Of a DNA stretch of 63,355 nucleotides, positions 7,410 to 15,866 are shown piece by piece. Source of the stretch: Acidobacteria bacterium UBA7540. Lineage in GTDB: Bacteria; Acidobacteriota; Terriglobia; UBA7540. Made by a program: the position numbers and the translations under genes. Location of the stretch: NCBI GenBank assembly GCA_002478145.1, contig DLMI01000221.1, forward strand, positions 1-63,355. The letters are read 5' to 3'. Below the pieces are notes generated by a model. It did no database searches and was not told the DNA's origin. It saw nothing but the letters and a program-made list of their open reading frames with translations. How positions within the stretch are numbered: the stretch's first letter is position 1; every line of letters begins with the position of its first letter.

Positions 7410-9947
7410 TCACTGCCAACCCTGATCGCTGAGAGCAAAGGCCAGGGTGAGGAACTGGGACTGCATCTCGGGTGAGAGGTCGCGAGGGGACTGGGAATTC
7501 CCGCCCGCTTCGGCCATCTCTGCCTCAATCCGGCGGGTATCAAATGGCCCTCGCGGAAAGACTGCCTGATACCGCTCAAAGACCTCGCGGGCCTTGGTGA
7601 ACTGCCCGGTGTCGAGACAAAGGACCGCGAGGGCCGAGTAGGCGCCGGGCCATTCCGGAAGGAGCTCCAGCGCATGGACAAGGTACTCTTCGGCCTCCTT
7701 GCTGTTGCCCCTCATCACCGCCAGCACGCCCATGCCCCAGACGATCCTGCCCGAATCAGGAATCCTGGTGCGGCCGAGCCCGAGGGTTTGCTCCGCCCCT
7801 TGAGTGTCTCCTCCCCTTAATTGCGACAACGCCATTGAAAGATAGTGGAGCTCATTGTCGGGGCTCTTTTCGATAACCTTCCGGTAGGCAGCCTGGGCTT
7901 CCGACAGCCTCCCCAGGCGTGTGTCGGTATCAGCCAGAAGCCCCAGGTAGCTCTCATCCTCGCGTCCTTCCGCTGGGAATTGGTCGAGCACCGCGCGTGC
8001 CTCAGCATAGTTCTGTTCTTCAAAATAGGCATCGGCCAGATCATACTTGGCGTCATCTGAAGACGGGTCGGCCGCCAAGGCCATCTTGAAGTGCCGGATC
8101 GCATCCGCCGCGAGGTGGTATCTGGCAAACAGCACCCCCACACCGAGCGCCGTGCGAAAGTCACCGCCGCTGACCTCGTCCAGATGCTCGATCGCCCTCC
8201 TGGCATCCTCGATCTGACCCAGCTTCAGGTAGGCCTCGGCCAGCAGATAAAGATCCCGGGGTTCATCCGGACGCTTCGCCACTTCCGTCTGGAGCCCGGC
8301 GAGGTCCAGCATGGCACGCTCCCGGGGAGCCAGGCCGGTCTGCTGGTCCAGGTAGTCAAAGAGACGCTGGAAGGGATATGGTCCTCGGGACGTGTTCTTG
8401 GCCATCGTCTCAAAGATCTTGAAGTCTCGCGCCGCGGCCTCAGTCTGATGCAGGGCACGCTCGGTGGTGGCCAGCTTGTAATATACCTCGGAGCGGTCTT
8501 TCGTGATCTCGACCGAGCGACGAAGCAGTGGCAGGGCCTCCTCGTATTTCTTCTGCTTCATCTTGATGGTCGCGAGCTCGATCAGGGCATCGTCGTAGTC
8601 GGATTTCGCCTTGAGGGCCAGCTCCATGTGCGCCTGGGCCGACGCAAGGTCGCCTTGCCGCGCCTCAATGTAGCCGAGATTAAAGAGACACGCGGCATTG
8701 CGGGGATCAAGTTCCAGTCCTTTCAGCAAGTACTTGCGCGCTTCGTCGTACCGAGCAAGATGCCTGTAGGCGAGCCCCATAAAGGCGTACGATCCGGCGG
8801 TAGGGGCTAGATCAGTCAGGGTCTGGAACTCCTGGATGGCTTGGTCGGTTTTTCCCACCGTAAAGTAGCAATCACCCAGGGCGGCGTGGAGATCGGGGCG
8901 CTTGGGGTCAATCTTGATTCCGTCCTGGAGCAAGGGGATGGCGTCTTCAAAATAGTTCTGCGCCATGCTCAGGCGCGCCAGCAGGAAGATGACGTCGGTG
9001 TTCTGAGGAGCGAGCCGGTGCGCCTTCACAAGCGCCCGGAGCGCGTCGAGGTCTTTTTTCTCGCCGTAATAGACTCTTCCCAGAGAATACAAGGCGGGAG
9101 CGGAGTCCGGCTTCAGGCTCAAAGCACGCAGGAGAGTCGTTTCGGCCTTCGCGCTGTTCTTGTTCTGGTAATAGGCTTGCCCGAGGCTCCAAAGAATATC
9201 GAAGGTCGAAAGCTGCAGGGCATCGGCGAGTTCGAGCTCGTGGACAGCCTGCGGATAGAGCTTCTCTCCGGCCAGCAACACGCCCAAGGAAAAATGAACC
9301 CTGACGTCGTCCTTGCTTTCTTCGGAGACCCGGTGGGCGAGGCGCAACGCCTCATCCGTGCGCCCCGCCAGCAGCTCGGCGCGCAACAGATTCATGGAGG
9401 TGCTCGGGTCAGCGGGGTGGACGCGCCCAAAGTACTTGATTGCTTCTTCGGGTTGCCGCTGGCTCAAGGCAAGCAGGCCGAGGTTGTAGTTGGCGTCGCG
9501 ACTGTGGGGGTCGAGGCGAACGGCTGCCAGGAACTCCTTCTTGGCCGGCTCGGGAAGGCCCTGGGCGAGGTAGGTGTTTCCCAGGTTGTTATGTGTGGCC
9601 GCCGAACGAGGATCGACCTCGAGGGCCTCCTCGAAGGCCACCTTCGCCCGCGCGAAGTCCTTTTCCTGACTATAAATGATGCCCAGAAGATTTAGCCCCT
9701 CGGCGCTTCGGGGTGAGAGTCGCAACCCTTCGAGGACGGCCTCGCGGGCCTTGGCCAAATCTCCTTCATGCATCAGGCGCTGAGCTGTGGCGAATTCACG
9801 TTGCGCCGGGTCCGCCGTGGCAGATTGCTGCTGCGCCACCGACACCGCCATGCACAGCAGGCAGGCGAGCACCACCGACTCAGGTCGCACCTGCCGCACA
9901 ACTGTATGCCACCCGATGCTCCTCGGAGTTATTCGGCCTGGAAGCAC
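7410..9947 (-). CDS. Large secreted TPR-repeat protein
   Basis: 845 residues. The start is the GTG at 9947, preceded by GAGGAG at ideal spacing. A signal peptide follows a short basic leader (VVLACLLCMAVSVAQQQ, about 24-40). About 20 TPR units occupy the remainder (GLNLLGIIYSQEKDF, THNNLGNTYLAQGLP, LYSLGRVYYGEKKD, LHAALGDCYFTVGKT, LFNLGYIEARQGDL, KYDLADAYFEEQN). No enzymatic motif is present. It is first of a two-gene unit with the TPR gene at 5946 and follows the TonB receptor on the same strand after ~200 nt that carry a strong hairpin. Inferred role: periplasmic scaffold linked to the receptor; partner unknown. Confidence 0.82.
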   Translation of the reverse strand: MLPGRITPRSIGWHTVVRQVRPESVVLACLLCMAVSVAQQQSATADPAQREFATAQRLMHEGDLAKAREAVLEGLRLSPRSAEGLNLLGIIYSQEKDFARAKVAFEEALEVDPRSAATHNNLGNTYLAQGLPEPAKKEFLAAVRLDPHSRDANYNLGLLALSQRQPEEAIKYFGRVHPADPSTSMNLLRAELLAGRTDEALRLAHRVSEESKDDVRVHFSLGVLLAGEKLYPQAVHELELADALQLSTFDILWSLGQAYYQNKNSAKAETTLLRALSLKPDSAPALYSLGRVYYGEKKDLDALRALVKAHRLAPQNTDVIFLLARLSMAQNYFEDAIPLLQDGIKIDPKRPDLHAALGDCYFTVGKTDQAIQEFQTLTDLAPTAGSYAFMGLAYRHLARYDEARKYLLKGLELDPRNAACLFNLGYIEARQGDLASAQAHMELALKAKSDYDDALIELATIKMKQKKYEEALPLLRRSVEITKDRSEVYYKLATTERALHQTEAAARDFKIFETMAKNTSRGPYPFQRLFDYLDQQTGLAPRERAMLDLAGLQTEVAKRPDEPRDLYLLAEAYLKLGQIEDARRAIEHLDEVSGGDFRTALGVGVLFARYHLAADAIRHFKMALAADPSSDDAKYDLADAYFEEQNYAEARAVLDQFPAEGREDESYLGLLADTDTRLGRLSEAQAAYRKVIEKSPDNELHYLSMALSQLRGGDTQGAEQTLGLGRTRIPDSGRIVWGMGVLAVMRGNSKEAEEYLVHALELLPEWPGAYSALAVLCLDTGQFTKAREVFERYQAVFPRGPFDTRRIEAEMAEAGGNSQSPRDLSPEMQSQFLTLAFALSDQGWQ

Positions 9948-10080
9948 GCGGTCTCCTCGATTTCCTCTCCATGATATAGCCTTTGGGCCGACTTGTATGT
10001 AGCCCCTGTGCGCGCCGTCCGAGATGATCGATGGGTAACAGGATCGGCCCCCAGGGGGCCACCGAGGTGAGAAATGGGGC

Positions 10081-10107
10081 CGGGAGGCCCGTCTTTCAGG
10101 CCTCCCG
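10081..10107 (-). terminator. Hairpin between the TonB receptor and the TPR genes
   Basis: A 9-bp perfect stem (CGGGAGGCC / GGCCTCCCG) with a 9-nt loop lies 43 nt after the receptor stop. A second short palindrome (GGCCCCC A GGGGGCC) is at 10046-10060. There is no T-run, so the hairpins may end or attenuate transcription into the TPR genes. Confidence 0.45.
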
Positions 10108-10149
10108 ACCCGTGGTGAGTTGGAGCGCGGTCGCTCCTCAGTTGCGGCA

Positions 10150-13100
10150 CTAGAAATAGAACTTCAGTGCAAACTGAATCTGACGCGGATCGCTCGCACC
10201 ATCGATCAGTGAGGTGATCTGGCCGAAGGTTTTGAGGTTCGTGAAGTCCGTGTAACCAGGTGCCTGAAACTGCGGCGTGTTGGTGAGATTGAATGCCTCG
10301 GCCCGGAACTCCAGGCGCGTCCTGTCGGACGTTCGAAACTGCTTGAACAACGAGAAGTCGAGGCGGTGGAAACCCGGACCTCGGACCTGGTAGGGCGCCC
10401 CTCCCAAAGGCGCGTAGTTGGTCTGCCCGACTGCCGTCGCTAACTCTGGCTGGGCAAAGGCCGCCGGGTTCATCCACTGGTTCACGTCGTGCGGGCCTGC
10501 GTACATGTTCTGGCCGGGAACAATTAAAGCGTTGCAGCCGAAGTCGGCTGTGGTTCCTTGCGGACACCCGATGTTGAAGGGCATCCCGTCTCGGAGGGTA
10601 AGGATCCAGTTCGCAGCCCATCCGCCGACAATCGCATTGGCGACGCCATGTGCGCTGCCCGCGAAGTGCTTGCCATTCCCGAACGGCAACTGATAAATGC
10701 CGCTCAAATGGACCACGTTGGTCATGTCGTAATCGCACAAGCCGTAGTCGGCTTGGATGCCGAACCCGGATAGATACGGCGCACGGTAGCCAGCGCCACC
10801 CACGTTCACCCCTAGCAATCCGCCGTTGAAGTCGCTTCTGCACTTCGATAAGGTGTAGTTACCCAGGAGCGAGAACCCCCCAGCGAACCTACGCTCGTAG
10901 TTGAATTGGAGCGAATGGTAGTAGGAACTCCCGTCGGTCGCCTCATACGTGCTCCCGCGTGCGAAATCCTTGAAAGGCACATAATTTTGGGGATTGCTCC
11001 CATTCGGAAGAATGATGCTGGGAGCATTGGTGGTCGGCCCAACATCCAGGTGGCGTCCGAAGGTTCCAACATAGGCCAACTGGGCCGTCTGGTTGGGCGA
11101 CAACTGATACTGCAAAGTAAAGTTAGCGCCCTCGTCGTAAGGCGTCTGGTAGTTGTATTGCCGGCCCACTAAGGACAACCCTTCGGCGTTGACCAAGGTC
11201 GGAGTCAGAGGAATGCCCAGGAACCCCTCCTCCAGGGTCGCAACGTTCCCGTCAGCCGCGTACGTGATGGGGTGTACAGCATCGGGGTTGAAGAAGGAAA
11301 AACTAAACTGGAACGGGTAGTTTTCGCCCAAATTCGGACCATAACCAATGTTGGAGAGAGCCCCGTAAAAGATCCCATACCCGCCGCGGGCGACGAGCTT
11401 CGACGTCACGCGATAGGCAAATCCAACCCGTGGCGCGAAGTTCGTGTTCTGTGTCAGGGACAAGGTTGGATTGCTTGAGCACGTGACCGCGATTCCGTCG
11501 AGCGCAGTTAATGACGCGAAGGATGTCGACATCGGCTCCTTGCAGCGGCTGTTCGGAATCAGGTAAGAGGCGCTGCCCGGAGCGCCAGGAATGAAGTTTG
11601 CCTGGGCGCCGAAATGCTCCTGGTACGGATCGTAACGGTCCCAGCGCAGTCCCAGGTTGATTGTCAGCTTGGAAGTGATTTTCCAGTCGTCCTGGAAGTA
11701 CAGGCCGTAATAGTTGCGCGTGTCATCGGTGCCGGCGATGTTGGACGCGAACACCGAGTCGGCCCCGCCCACATCGTTGATTCCGCCGGGAACCGTGGTC
11801 GCAGTGGGTGTCAGGAGCAGTTGCGCCAACCCCACGCTGCCACCGCCGTTGTTGGGAACCTCGTCGTAGGTACCGTCGAAACCGAAGCCGCCATGTGACC
11901 ACGGAGGCTGAAGCAGATAGGCCTTGATGTGAATGAAATCGATGCCTCCCTTAAAGGTGTGCTTGTTGTAGACTTTCGAGAGGTTGTCGTTCAATTCGGC
12001 TACGCCGGTATTGAAGTTGGAAGGCATCCAGCCTTCCGTCCCCATGCCGGTCAGCCCCGCAATGTTGATGGCGGGAAGGCCAACGTTGCCCTGCGCCTGG
12101 GAAATCCCTTGGATTCCGAATTGCGCAGGAAGTCCTGCCGGTTGGGGTAGGGTCAGGTCACTGGGATTTCGATTGAAGCCAACTCGGAACTCATTGATGG
12201 TGGTTGGCGAAAGGGTGTGAATCTCGCCGAGCTCGCCTCCCTGATAGCTCAGCTTCTGATCGCCGGCGCCCCATACTTGGCCGCCGGCTTCTCCCGGATA
12301 CTGAACGGGAATGAACTTGGGCTCCTTCTGCCAGTCGAAGGTCCCGAAAAGCTGATCTTTCGAGCTGATCGAGTGGTCGATACGAACGTCAAATTGGTCC
12401 ACCGTATCCCGGGTGGCGGGATCGTAGGTGAAATTGTTGAAAATGCCCGGAATGCTCGGCGCCGGGAGTATGCCCAGCAACTTGATCATGTTCGGGTCGA
12501 GCCGGCTGGCAGGTATCTGGTTCAGCAGCGGGATGGCCGTCGAGGTGGTGAAATTCGTCATCCCCAGCAGACTCCCCTGATAGAAGGGGTCGCGAAGCAT
12601 GCATCCGTTGACATTGTTGCACGGGAGGCCCGAAACAGGGTCCGTCGAACCGTTCGTGAGGACCCGACTCGTCGCCGGGTCGAACACTGTGCCAAGCGGG
12701 AACACGCGCCCCAAGGTGTCGGTGCGCGTTCCACTCTGGCCGGTAATCCGGTCCAGCAGGTCTGTAAAGCCGCTTCCTGCTTCGGCTGCAGTTGGAACAC
12801 TGTCTAGATAAGGCGAGGCCTGCCGGATCCGCGTGCCCTCATAGTCGACGAAGAAGAAGGTTCTGCTCTTACCATTGTACACGTGCGGGATGGAGATCGG
12901 CCCGCCGAGCGTACCCCCAAACTGGTTTTGGCGGTACTCTCCTTTGGTAACGTGCGAGGGAGAGTTTTCGAAGAAGTTCGCAGAATCAAACTTGTCGTTG
13001 CGGACGAACTCCCAGACGTCTCCATGGAATTGATTGGTGCCGGATTTCGTCGTGGCATTCACCACGGCGCCCGCCGACCGGCCGAACTCCGCGCTGTAGT

Positions 13101-13782
13101 TGTTGGTCTGCATCTTGAATTCTTGCAGCGCATCCACCGGAGGGCGCACCGACCATTGCCATGGGAAGTTGTAGCCCTCGTTGTTGTTGTCCAGTCCATT
13201 GAGCGTAAATGAGTTTTGCTCAATAGGCGCACCGCTCGCCTCGAAGATGCCGCCGCGATTGGAGTAGTAGACATCAGTGGTACCGGCAGCGAGCGTAGCC
13301 AGATACACGTAGTTTCTGCCGTTCAGCGGCAAGTCGTTGATCGACGCACTTCCCACCACCTGCCCCACAGAAGCATTCTGGGTCTGGAGCGTAGGCACTG
13401 CCGCCGTCACCTCCACTGTCTGGGTGATTCTGCCCGGGAGCAGGCCGAAGTCAACCACAACCTGTTGATCGATATCAACGCCGACCTTGGGGTGGCTCGC
13501 GGTCTCGAACCCTTGAAACTCTATGGTCACGGTGTACACGCCGACCTTGACGTGCGCAAAAACGTATCCACCGCTTGTACCCGTTGTCGTCGTGGCCTTG
13601 ATACCTGTTCCCTCGTTGGTCAAGGTGGCCTTGGCGCCGGGAACCACAGCACCACTCGAATCCCTCACCGTGCCAAGGACTACACCTTCATCAATCTGCG
13701 CGTAAATCTGAGGCGGCAGCAAGAAAGCAAGCACCGCCACCGTTAAAAGAAGGCCTAGTCGAAGTGGTCTTGAAAGAATCAT
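10150..13782 (-). CDS. TonB-dependent receptor, Oar-like, with N-terminal carboxypeptidase-regulatory domain
   Basis: The start is the ATG at 13782 (MILSRPLRLGLLL), where a signal peptide begins and GGGAGG lies ten bases upstream; the frame extends further but without support. 1210 residues. Residues ~1-28 are the signal peptide; ~31-115 form a CarboxypepD_reg-like fold (GTVRDSSGAVVPGAKATL, then GGYVFAHVKVGVYTVTI); ~120-270 the plug (DLPLNGRNY, FTLNGLDNNNEG, SAGAVVNATTKSGTNQFHG); the rest is the outer-membrane barrel ending in an aromatic (FALKFYF). Such receptors import large substrates using TonB energy and are expanded in Acidobacteriota. The divergent regulator at 14215 and the glycosidases nearby suggest oligosaccharide uptake, but ligand is not deducible. 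Confidence 0.92.
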   Translation of the reverse strand: MILSRPLRLGLLLTVAVLAFLLPPQIYAQIDEGVVLGTVRDSSGAVVPGAKATLTNEGTGIKATTTTGTSGGYVFAHVKVGVYTVTIEFQGFETASHPKVGVDIDQQVVVDFGLLPGRITQTVEVTAAVPTLQTQNASVGQVVGSASINDLPLNGRNYVYLATLAAGTTDVYYSNRGGIFEASGAPIEQNSFTLNGLDNNNEGYNFPWQWSVRPPVDALQEFKMQTNNYSAEFGRSAGAVVNATTKSGTNQFHGDVWEFVRNDKFDSANFFENSPSHVTKGEYRQNQFGGTLGGPISIPHVYNGKSRTFFFVDYEGTRIRQASPYLDSVPTAAEAGSGFTDLLDRITGQSGTRTDTLGRVFPLGTVFDPATSRVLTNGSTDPVSGLPCNNVNGCMLRDPFYQGSLLGMTNFTTSTAIPLLNQIPASRLDPNMIKLLGILPAPSIPGIFNNFTYDPATRDTVDQFDVRIDHSISSKDQLFGTFDWQKEPKFIPVQYPGEAGGQVWGAGDQKLSYQGGELGEIHTLSPTTINEFRVGFNRNPSDLTLPQPAGLPAQFGIQGISQAQGNVGLPAINIAGLTGMGTEGWMPSNFNTGVAELNDNLSKVYNKHTFKGGIDFIHIKAYLLQPPWSHGGFGFDGTYDEVPNNGGGSVGLAQLLLTPTATTVPGGINDVGGADSVFASNIAGTDDTRNYYGLYFQDDWKITSKLTINLGLRWDRYDPYQEHFGAQANFIPGAPGSASYLIPNSRCKEPMSTSFASLTALDGIAVTCSSNPTLSLTQNTNFAPRVGFAYRVTSKLVARGGYGIFYGALSNIGYGPNLGENYPFQFSFSFFNPDAVHPITYAADGNVATLEEGFLGIPLTPTLVNAEGLSLVGRQYNYQTPYDEGANFTLQYQLSPNQTAQLAYVGTFGRHLDVGPTTNAPSIILPNGSNPQNYVPFKDFARGSTYEATDGSSYYHSLQFNYERRFAGGFSLLGNYTLSKCRSDFNGGLLGVNVGGAGYRAPYLSGFGIQADYGLCDYDMTNVVHLSGIYQLPFGNGKHFAGSAHGVANAIVGGWAANWILTLRDGMPFNIGCPQGTTADFGCNALIVPGQNMYAGPHDVNQWMNPAAFAQPELATAVGQTNYAPLGGAPYQVRGPGFHRLDFSLFKQFRTSDRTRLEFRAEAFNLTNTPQFQAPGYTDFTNLKTFGQITSLIDGASDPRQIQFALKFYF

Positions 13783-14214
13783 TGCTAATAAACCTCCCGT
13801 CTGATTTGCGACCCAAGACCCGAGAACTACGCAACGGGCTTGCAGTCCCGCGGATGACTCTGGGCGTTGCGTGCGAGGCGCGTAACCCCCTACTGGCTGC
13901 GCGGGAAAATGTGTTACCTCAGGAGCGGCTTGCCCACCTCCCTCTTCCTGAGCAGGCTCGACTCTCCTGACAACAAACGCTGTGCAGTGTAGTCCTGCGC
14001 GGGTCACTGTCAAGGTGCTTTACAGTTCGTAACAGATAAGAGGACGGGATACTGGCCGCGTGCTCGACGTAACTAGCGCATAAGAAAAGGACTAGACGTT
14101 GGTCAGAGAAGCGGTCAGCGAGGACGTTACCAGGTCCGATAAGCCTTCGGAACTCTCTTTCTTCCCATGCGGCCACTTATGGTATGCTTGTGGTCAACGG
14201 TAAGGGGGACGGCC
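13783..14214. promoter_or_regulatory. Divergent promoter region between receptor and regulator
   Basis: 432 bases separate the receptor start (minus) from the regulator start (plus). GGGAGG at about 13793-13798 serves the receptor. I see no clear sigma-70 pair or long palindrome, so the promoters cannot be placed. The spacing and divergence suggest the regulator may act here. Confidence 0.4.
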
Positions 14215-15513
14215 ATGGAGGTTGAAATCCATAAAGCGACACCGCAGGACACCCTGTTCCATGGTGACGAGCACCAGAAGGCCTTAGTGCTCCGCGAATT
14301 ACAATCTATTCTGGTCGGCCGGGCATTCCACGGCAGCAAGCGCTGCCAGGAATTCCTGTCCTACGTGGTTGAGTACACTCTGCACGGCCATCTGGAATAC
14401 CTCAAGGAACGAACCATTGGGGTTGAGCTTTTCCAGCGATCGCCCGAGTACACCACCGGCGAGGACCCGGTCGTCCGTGTTCGTGCGTGCGAGGTGCGCA
14501 GGAGGCTGAATCAGTACTATGCCGAAGAGAATCCGACGCCGGAAGTGCGCATCGAGATTCCGGTCGGGTCCTACATTCCCCGGTTCCATTGGAAGGCACA
14601 GAAGCAACAGCCGCCAAAAGAACGGGCGCCCAAAGAAGAAACCAGAAGCGTTCGAACCAACCATTGGCTCCATCTCGTGGTGGTTGCCTTGGCAGCTTCG
14701 GCCCTGACTGCCTTGGTCGCGCTGGTTCTGGGTAGCCACAAGCGAATGCAGCCCGCCTCCGCGGTCGACGAATTCTGGGCACCGCTGTTCAAGACGTCCC
14801 AGCCCGTGATGATCTGCCTTCCCACGATGGTTGTCTATCGGCCGTCGCTCAATCTTTACCAGAGATACTCGCGGGAGCACCCAGGCGAGTTTCAGACGCA
14901 AGGTGAACGGCTCACTCACCTTCTCCCGCTCGACCAGAACGCCACGCTGAATTGGAAGGACCTGATTCCATCCACCAACGCCTTCGTGTCCAGCGATGAC
15001 TCTAATGTGGCGGTGAAGCTCTCCGCCCTGTTTGTTCGCATGAACAAGACCCTCCAGGTGAGGAACGCAACCGAGTTGAACTTTGAAGAACTCCGCAATT
15101 CCCCGGCGGTCTTGATTGGCGCCTTTAATAATCGGTGGACGCTCGAAATGACCTCCCATCTGCCGGTCGTCTTTGCGGACGAGGGCCAAATTGGGAAGAT
15201 CCAAGAACGGAAAGCCCCGGGACGAACTTGGCGCCCTCAATTGGATTCCCACGGCAATTGGACCACGGATTATGCGGTGATCGCCCGGCTCTTTGACTCG
15301 AACACCGGCCAGCTCCTCATCATTGCCGCCGGTGTCGGCGGGGCGGGGACATTCTCCGCCGGTGAGTTCCTTTCCCGCGAAGACTACCTGGCGGAAGGCC
15401 TGCGGGGCGCCCCCAAGAACTGGAACAAGCAGAACATGGAGATCGTCCTGCAAACGAATATCACGGAGGGCTTGGCCGGCCCGCCCCACGTCGTGGCCAC
15501 CGAGTTCTGGTAG
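14215..15513 (+). CDS. Membrane-anchored putative transcriptional regulator of acidobacterial type
   Basis: The start is the ATG at 14215 with AAGGGGGA six bases upstream; the frame could extend to 14167 but lacks a site. 432 residues. The N-terminal ~110 residues hold a conserved block (SKRCQEFLSYVVEYTL, LKERTIGVELFQRSPEY, EDPVVRVRACEVRRRLNQYY, EIPVGSYIPRF) that in Acidobacteriota precedes a membrane helix. Here a helix spans about 157-179 (HLVVVALAASALTALVALVLG). The C-terminal ~250 residues are an unrecognised exported domain. The layout (cytoplasmic basic module, one helix, sensory domain) resembles CadC-like one-component regulators. It is divergent from the TonB receptor. Regulation of that receptor is inference; DNA binding is not shown. 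Confidence 0.75.
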   Translation: MEVEIHKATPQDTLFHGDEHQKALVLRELQSILVGRAFHGSKRCQEFLSYVVEYTLHGHLEYLKERTIGVELFQRSPEYTTGEDPVVRVRACEVRRRLNQYYAEENPTPEVRIEIPVGSYIPRFHWKAQKQQPPKERAPKEETRSVRTNHWLHLVVVALAASALTALVALVLGSHKRMQPASAVDEFWAPLFKTSQPVMICLPTMVVYRPSLNLYQRYSREHPGEFQTQGERLTHLLPLDQNATLNWKDLIPSTNAFVSSDDSNVAVKLSALFVRMNKTLQVRNATELNFEELRNSPAVLIGAFNNRWTLEMTSHLPVVFADEGQIGKIQERKAPGRTWRPQLDSHGNWTTDYAVIARLFDSNTGQLLIIAAGVGGAGTFSAGEFLSREDYLAEGLRGAPKNWNKQNMEIVLQTNITEGLAGPPHVVATEFW

Positions 15514-15546
15514 CTTCCTTGATTTCGAGACCCTCTGTTTAGTGGC

Positions 15547-15840
15547 CCATTATTGGGTGTCCCCCGGCGGACGCTCGAACGTCGGTTCGCCCGTGCTGTT
15601 GGGAGGTCCATTCTCGGGGAGATTACGCGCAATCGGATCGAGCACGCCAAACGATTGCTGCTTGAAACTGATCTGGCACGTTGCAAAGTTGGGACTGCGG
15701 CGGGGTTCGGGAGCGTTAAGTCGTTCACCCGTACCTTTAGGCAAGCTGTCGCTGCCCTCCGGAACACTTTCGCACTCTTTCCAGGGCCGCCGAGCCGGGT
15801 GGTAAGCGCTTCGAGTAGTCTGCGGCATATCGAACGCTAA
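15547..15840 (+). pseudogene. AraC-family (XylR-type) regulator, C-terminal HTH fragment
   Basis: The frame reads GVPRRTLERRFARAVGRSIL, then RNRIEHAKRLLLETDL and AAGFGSVKSFTRTFRQA. This is the double helix-turn-helix of AraC regulators of the XylR type, in which the second helix pair normally ends in YFxRxFRRxxGxTP; here the end degrades into unrelated sequence. Nothing of the N-terminal ligand domain remains. It has no plausible start of its own and abuts the end of the regulator at 14215, so it is a truncated relic rather than a short gene. Confidence 0.75.
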
Positions 15841-15866
15841 AGGTGAGTAAGGTTTTGAAATAGCTT

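Noticed and set aside
13783..14013. A 77-residue N-terminal extension of the TonB receptor
   Set aside because: The signal peptide begins at the ATG at 13782 and the extension has no protein-like motif.
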